Source: Microbacter sp. GSS18 (lineage in GTDB: Bacteria > Actinomycetota > Actinomycetes > Actinomycetales > Microbacteriaceae). From it: a stretch of DNA of 64,000 nucleotides. This document shows, one piece after another, positions 60,926 through 64,000 of the stretch (its first letter is position 1; each line of letters opens with the position of its first letter). The notes below the pieces were generated by a model, which ran no database searches, was not told where the DNA came from, and worked only from the letters and a program-made list of their open reading frames with translations. Where the stretch lies: assembly GCA_029319145.1 (NCBI GenBank), contig CP119753.1, positions 2,480,001 to 2,544,000 of the forward strand. Reading direction: 5' to 3'. A program made the position numbers and the translations under genes.

Positions 60926-62383
60926 TTACTCTGCGTGTGCCGTCTGGTAGCTCGGCGGGAACAGCTCATCAGGCGGAGAAGGTTCCGCGGTGCGCGCTCC
61001 ATAGCCGGCGCGAAGCTTGCGGAAGATTCGCTGCGCCGCGTCCTGCAGCGAGGCCATGTCGACGCCGACCAACTCGCCGTCGAGGACGCGCACCTCGCCA
61101 CCGACCATGGTCATCGTCACTGCGCGCGCGGAGGAGTGCTGGATCATCGTTCGGATCGGATCGTCCACGATCCCATCCCGAACGTTACCGAGTCTGACTG
61201 CTGTCAGGTCTGCTGTAGCACCCGCGCTGATTCGTCCGAGGTCCGGGCGGCGGAGGGCCGTCGCTCCGCCGAGCGTTGCCGCATCGAGATAGTCACGATG
61301 TGAACCGGCATCGAGCCGCCCCGCGAGGATCTTCGCCACGGAGGAACCCATGTCCATGCCACGCAGCAGATCTGGCGGAAATGAGTCGGTGCCGAGGGCA
61401 ATCTTCACTCCAGCCGCCCGGTATTCGTCGAAGCTCTCTAAAGCCGCGCCGTAGTGCGCAGACGTGAGGGGACAGTGAACCACCGTTGCCCCCGCATCCG
61501 CGATGCGCTGCACCGATCCACCACCAGCCGATCCAACCCGCGAGTTCTCATCGGTGTAGATACCGTGCGGAATGAGCAGACGTTCCGTGAGCAGGCCTGC
61601 GCTCTCCAGGAGGTCGAGCGGTGTCGTCCCGCGCTCGCGCAGCAGGCGGAGTTCCTCCAGGCCCTGCAGGCAATGAAGGCGCACCAAAGTGTCGAGGGCG
61701 TTGGCTGACCTTCCCGTGCGGACAAGCACCTCGTCCGTCAGCGTCTCGATGCGGCACGGCAGCAGGACACCGGTGATGAGGGGTGACTCGAACTGGCGCG
61801 TCCACTCGATGAACCGGATCGCATCGTCCAGGCCATCCTCGCCGCGCCTCGGTTCCCAGTGCAAGTGCAGCTCGTCGTCGTCGACGACCGGCACGGCGCT
61901 GCGATAGCTCGGCCCAAGGAAGACCCGGAGCCCCAGGTCTTGCGCCTCCTGCGCCATCTGGAGCGCGTCTTCGAACGTCTCAGCCCACTCCGAGTGCACC
62001 TCGGAGGCGATGGGCATCGCGGTTGTGACACCGTGGAGCAGCAGTTGCGCGAATGCGTATCGCCGCATCATGGCGCGTTCGCCGCTTGTGAGCACGTGCT
62101 GTCGCTCGGGGTCGGCGGCATGCCGCGACGACCACTGCAGTCTGCGGGCGTCGGATGGAGAGTGCCACGAATCGAGGATGGCGTGGTCGATGTCACTCAG
62201 TGCATCCAGATCTATGAATCCTGGCAGAAGCACAGCATCGCCCAAGTCGATGTCGACATCCTCGCCGCGCGATGGACGGACTTCCGCGATCTGGTCGCCG
62301 GCGACGATGACGTCGCCGTTCTCCAGCATGCGGTGCTCGCCATCCTCGTGGGTAAGCACCCAACGTGCGCGCACGACCGTCAT
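60926..62383 (-). CDS. Amidohydrolase (TRZ/ATZ deaminase-like) with altered metal motif
   Basis: The protein has 485 residues with the amidohydrolase frame: a beta-sandwich start (VRARWVLTHEDGEHRM), PGFIDLDALSDIDHAIL at 54-70, RLHCLQGLEELRLL, and GTDSFPPDLLRGMDMG in the barrel end. The usual PGF(I/V)xxHxH metal motif lacks both histidines here. The later His in LHCLQG, HGIYT and Asp in GTDS could still bind one metal. It may be a deaminase, a metal-poor hydrolase or inactive. It overlaps the upstream amidohydrolase by ATGA. Confidence 0.8.
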   Translation of the reverse strand: MTVVRARWVLTHEDGEHRMLENGDVIVAGDQIAEVRPSRGEDVDIDLGDAVLLPGFIDLDALSDIDHAILDSWHSPSDARRLQWSSRHAADPERQHVLTSGERAMMRRYAFAQLLLHGVTTAMPIASEVHSEWAETFEDALQMAQEAQDLGLRVFLGPSYRSAVPVVDDDELHLHWEPRRGEDGLDDAIRFIEWTRQFESPLITGVLLPCRIETLTDEVLVRTGRSANALDTLVRLHCLQGLEELRLLRERGTTPLDLLESAGLLTERLLIPHGIYTDENSRVGSAGGGSVQRIADAGATVVHCPLTSAHYGAALESFDEYRAAGVKIALGTDSFPPDLLRGMDMGSSVAKILAGRLDAGSHRDYLDAATLGGATALRRPDLGRISAGATADLTAVRLGNVRDGIVDDPIRTMIQHSSARAVTMTMVGGEVRVLDGELVGVDMASLQDAAQRIFRKLRAGYGARTAEPSPPDELFPPSYQTAHAE

Positions 62384-63585
62384 CGGAGCGATCCCTTGTC
62401 CGCGACGACGCGCCCCTCGTGGATAACTGTGCGGTCGGTCGGACGATCCATGACAGCCGACGTCGCTGTCTCCGCGTCAAGCAGCACGAAGTCGGCGGCA
62501 TCCCCAACCCCGAACCCGCGTTCCGGACCCGTTGGCGTATCGGAGTCGATCACCGCTGCGCCACCGAGCGTCGCCGACAGCAGCGCGCCCTCGATGTGTT
62601 CGTCGCGACGCATCCCATTGGTGTAGGCCAGCATCCACGTGCGTTCGAGCATGTCCGTGTTCCCGTACGGCGACCAGTAGTCACGCTGTCCGTCCTGACC
62701 GAGACCGAAGCGGATTCCATACTCGGCGATCTCCAAGAATGGCAGTGGTGATCGACCCGCGGGCGCCACAGTGGTGAGGGCGATGTCCAGTTCGGCGAGG
62801 TCTTCCAGGACTTGCTGTCGGGCCACGTTCGGCAGATCCGCGAGGAAGAAGGCGTGCGCGATGGTCACCCGTGACCGATAGTCCAGCGCACGCACCCGCT
62901 CGATGATCTTCCGCGCCGTGAAGAGCCCCAGCTCTCCCGGCTCGTGAAGATGGATGTCGACCCGCGCATGATGGCGCTCCGCGAGCTCGAACACGATGTC
63001 GAGGTGCTGCCGCGGGTCGCCATCCAAGGCGCACGGGTCGATCCCGCCGACGATGTCGGCGCCGCTTCGCAGCCCGGCTTCCATCAGTGCGGGAACCCCC
63101 GGCTCGAGAAGGAGCCCTGCCTGCGGGAATGCGACGATCTCGACCCGGCTGCGTAGGGCGTGCTCGTCGCGCGCGGCGAGGACACCCTCAAGGCGCTCGA
63201 GGCGACAGTCCGCATCGACCTGAGCATACGAACGCGCCCGAGTCATCCCGTTCGCAATGGCGCGCCCCAGGGTCTCTGTCGCGCGATCAGCGACCGAGGC
63301 TTCCGCAGAACGCCAGTTGGCGCGGTCGTTCATGATCTGATTCCAGATCGGCCCCGGTTCAGCCGAGTGCGGCCGGAACGGAAGACCTATGCGCGTCGAG
63401 TCCAGGTGAACGTGCGCATCGGTGAACGAAGGGACGATGATCCGACCGGCTCCATCGACATCGACATCACTACGCGCGGCCGATACGTCATGAGGCTTGA
63501 TCTCGACCACACGTCCATCGCGAACGGAGATGTCGCGGGCAGCGCCTCCCCATGGTCGAGCATTCCAGATGGTGATGTCTGACAT
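62380..63585 (-). CDS. Cytosine-deaminase-like amidohydrolase
   Basis: The protein has 401 residues from the ATG at 63585. Metal ligands are His58 and His60 in TDAHVHLD, His in DIHLHEPGELG, and Asp in GLGQDGQRDYWSPYG, the last a close variant of the GQDDI..PWYPLG loop of cytosine deaminase (CodA). AHAF supplies a further His. It would deaminate or hydrolyse a pyrimidine, triazine or related ring in the cytoplasm. It leads a two-gene operon; the GTATAC site 3 lies nine bases before its start. Confidence 0.85.
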   Translation of the reverse strand: MSDITIWNARPWGGAARDISVRDGRVVEIKPHDVSAARSDVDVDGAGRIIVPSFTDAHVHLDSTRIGLPFRPHSAEPGPIWNQIMNDRANWRSAEASVADRATETLGRAIANGMTRARSYAQVDADCRLERLEGVLAARDEHALRSRVEIVAFPQAGLLLEPGVPALMEAGLRSGADIVGGIDPCALDGDPRQHLDIVFELAERHHARVDIHLHEPGELGLFTARKIIERVRALDYRSRVTIAHAFFLADLPNVARQQVLEDLAELDIALTTVAPAGRSPLPFLEIAEYGIRFGLGQDGQRDYWSPYGNTDMLERTWMLAYTNGMRRDEHIEGALLSATLGGAAVIDSDTPTGPERGFGVGDAADFVLLDAETATSAVMDRPTDRTVIHEGRVVADKGSLR

Positions 63586-63591
63586 TCCAGC

Positions 63592-63606
63592 TCCGTATAC
63601 AGTTTC
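63592..63606. promoter_or_regulatory. GTATAC operator, site 3
   Basis: CCGTATACAGTTT is centred about 12 bases upstream of the amidohydrolase ATG and abuts its GGAG ribosome site, so a bound regulator would block elongation or initiation. Confidence 0.65.
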
Positions 63607-63653
63607 TCGTTCAGTTCGATGGTCTACGGAAGAATAGGGCACGAATGTTGCGC

Positions 63654-63668
63654 GCTTGTATACAGATC
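63654..63668. promoter_or_regulatory. GTATAC operator, site 4
   Basis: TTGTATACAGATC lies 63 bases beyond site 3. On the minus strand a possible -10 box TATTCT (63631-63636) lies between the two sites, so site 4 falls near the -35 position. Confidence 0.65.
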
Positions 63669-63818
63669 CGCCATCACGTCGCCCTCGACGAGCGATCCGC
63701 CGAATCCCTGCAGTCCCGATGAGGACCCGGGGCCGCGAGCGACGCAGCCGCTGTGTGGCATGCGCGCCAGATAGCGCCAATCGAGCGGTTGGAGGGGTTC
63801 GCTTTCCTCACGACCGGC

Positions 63819-64000
63819 TCAATCGCCGACGTCGACGATGACCGCGAGAGTTCCACCTCCAGGCGGCCCCTGATGGGTCGCCGATCCCGAGATGTAGATG
63901 AGATTGTCCTGCAGGTGTCCCGCGAACATGCCAGCGACTGCCGCCTTGACTTCGTTGCCGTAGTTGCGGTTCTCGACAACCTGGCGACGTCCGCGCAACT
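63819..64000 (-). CDS. Ring-opening amidohydrolase (cyanurate hydrolase/barbiturase family), C-terminal part
   Basis: The last 60 codons are inside the window, and the start lies beyond base 64000. The visible end reads LIYISGSATHQGPPGGG and then TLAVIVDV before the stop. The SGxxxHQGPxGGGPVAVI pattern is the C-terminal signature of the cyanuric acid hydrolase/barbiturase family, whose members open s-triazine or pyrimidine-trione rings through Ser-Lys pairs. Barbiturase yields ureidomalonate and cyanurate hydrolase yields carboxybiuret; the fragment cannot tell these apart. It is on the same strand as the two amidohydrolases and 234 bases upstream of them. Confidence 0.75.
   Translation of the reverse strand, partial: LRGRRQVVENRNYGNEVKAAVAGMFAGHLQDNLIYISGSATHQGPPGGGTLAVIVDVGD

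Noticed and set aside
1..64000. CRISPR arrays, tRNA/rRNA genes, insertion sequences, attachment sites
   Set aside because: No regularly spaced repeats, cloverleaf-like sequences, transposase motifs or terminal inverted repeats with target duplications were found by reading.

Overview
The window is high-GC DNA from an actinobacterium, most likely a Microbacteriaceae member close to Microbacterium. This is judged from GC-rich codon use, tight ATGA/TGATG gene overlaps, LacI/TetR/GntR-controlled glycosidase clusters and the style of the lipoate ligase and transporter genes. No tRNA, rRNA, CRISPR array, complete insertion sequence or prophage was recognised. Both ends cut a gene: a DNA methyltransferase at base 1 and a ring-opening amidohydrolase at base 64000.

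Layout. 1-9.2 kb: a partial methyltransferase, a sulfatase-lacI operon with a perfect palindromic operator, a lipoate ligase with its accessory domain at the N-terminus, a small membrane protein, an alpha/beta hydrolase, and two MFS exporters around a MarR regulator. 9.2-32.7 kb: plant-glycan and oligosaccharide use. A GH2-tetR operon faces an Opp/Dpp-type ABC importer in which the second permease and first ATPase are one polypeptide. It is followed by GH3, serine hydrolase, GH43 and GH3 genes, a PAP2 phosphatase, a depolymerase-like esterase, a membrane-anchored GH3 with reversed domain order, a second GH3 and a divergent TetR gene.

32.7-47.3 kb: a branched-sugar region best explained as D-apiose/D-apionate catabolism. 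The operon at 40129-47289 holds candidates for L-erythrulose kinase, D-erythrulose-4-P isomerase, L-erythrulose-1-P isomerase, 3-oxo-isoapionate decarboxylase, D-apionate oxidoisomerase, an SDR and D-apionolactonase. The divergent operon holds a GntR regulator, an alditol oxidase, a Gfo/Idh/MocA dehydrogenase (possible D-apiose dehydrogenase), a beta-propeller protein, the remnant of a GH30 glycosidase and a UPF0303 protein. A near-identical 19-bp operator lies in the gntR/kinase promoter and again before two nucleoside-hydrolase-fold genes, which ties those genes to the same regulon.

47.3-51.1 kb: a small accessory patch with an acetyltransferase, a decayed MazF-like toxin-antitoxin pair, an SRPBCC protein, a DUF4304 protein and a second toxin-antitoxin-like pair. 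51.1-64 kb: a cluster that looks like import and breakdown of an N-heterocycle (barbiturate, hydantoin, pyrimidine or triazine type). It has a five-gene ABC importer ending in a TIM-barrel gene that is a degenerate paralogue of the apionate-pathway decarboxylase, an Asp/Glu/hydantoin-racemase-family protein missing one catalytic cysteine, an HMGL-like lyase with a UraD-like tail, an FCD-type GntR regulator, two amidohydrolases and the end of a cyanurate hydrolase/barbiturase-family gene. Four GTATAC-centred sites in its two promoter regions define a probable regulon. This cluster and the extended apiose regulon are the parts most likely to hold undescribed biology.
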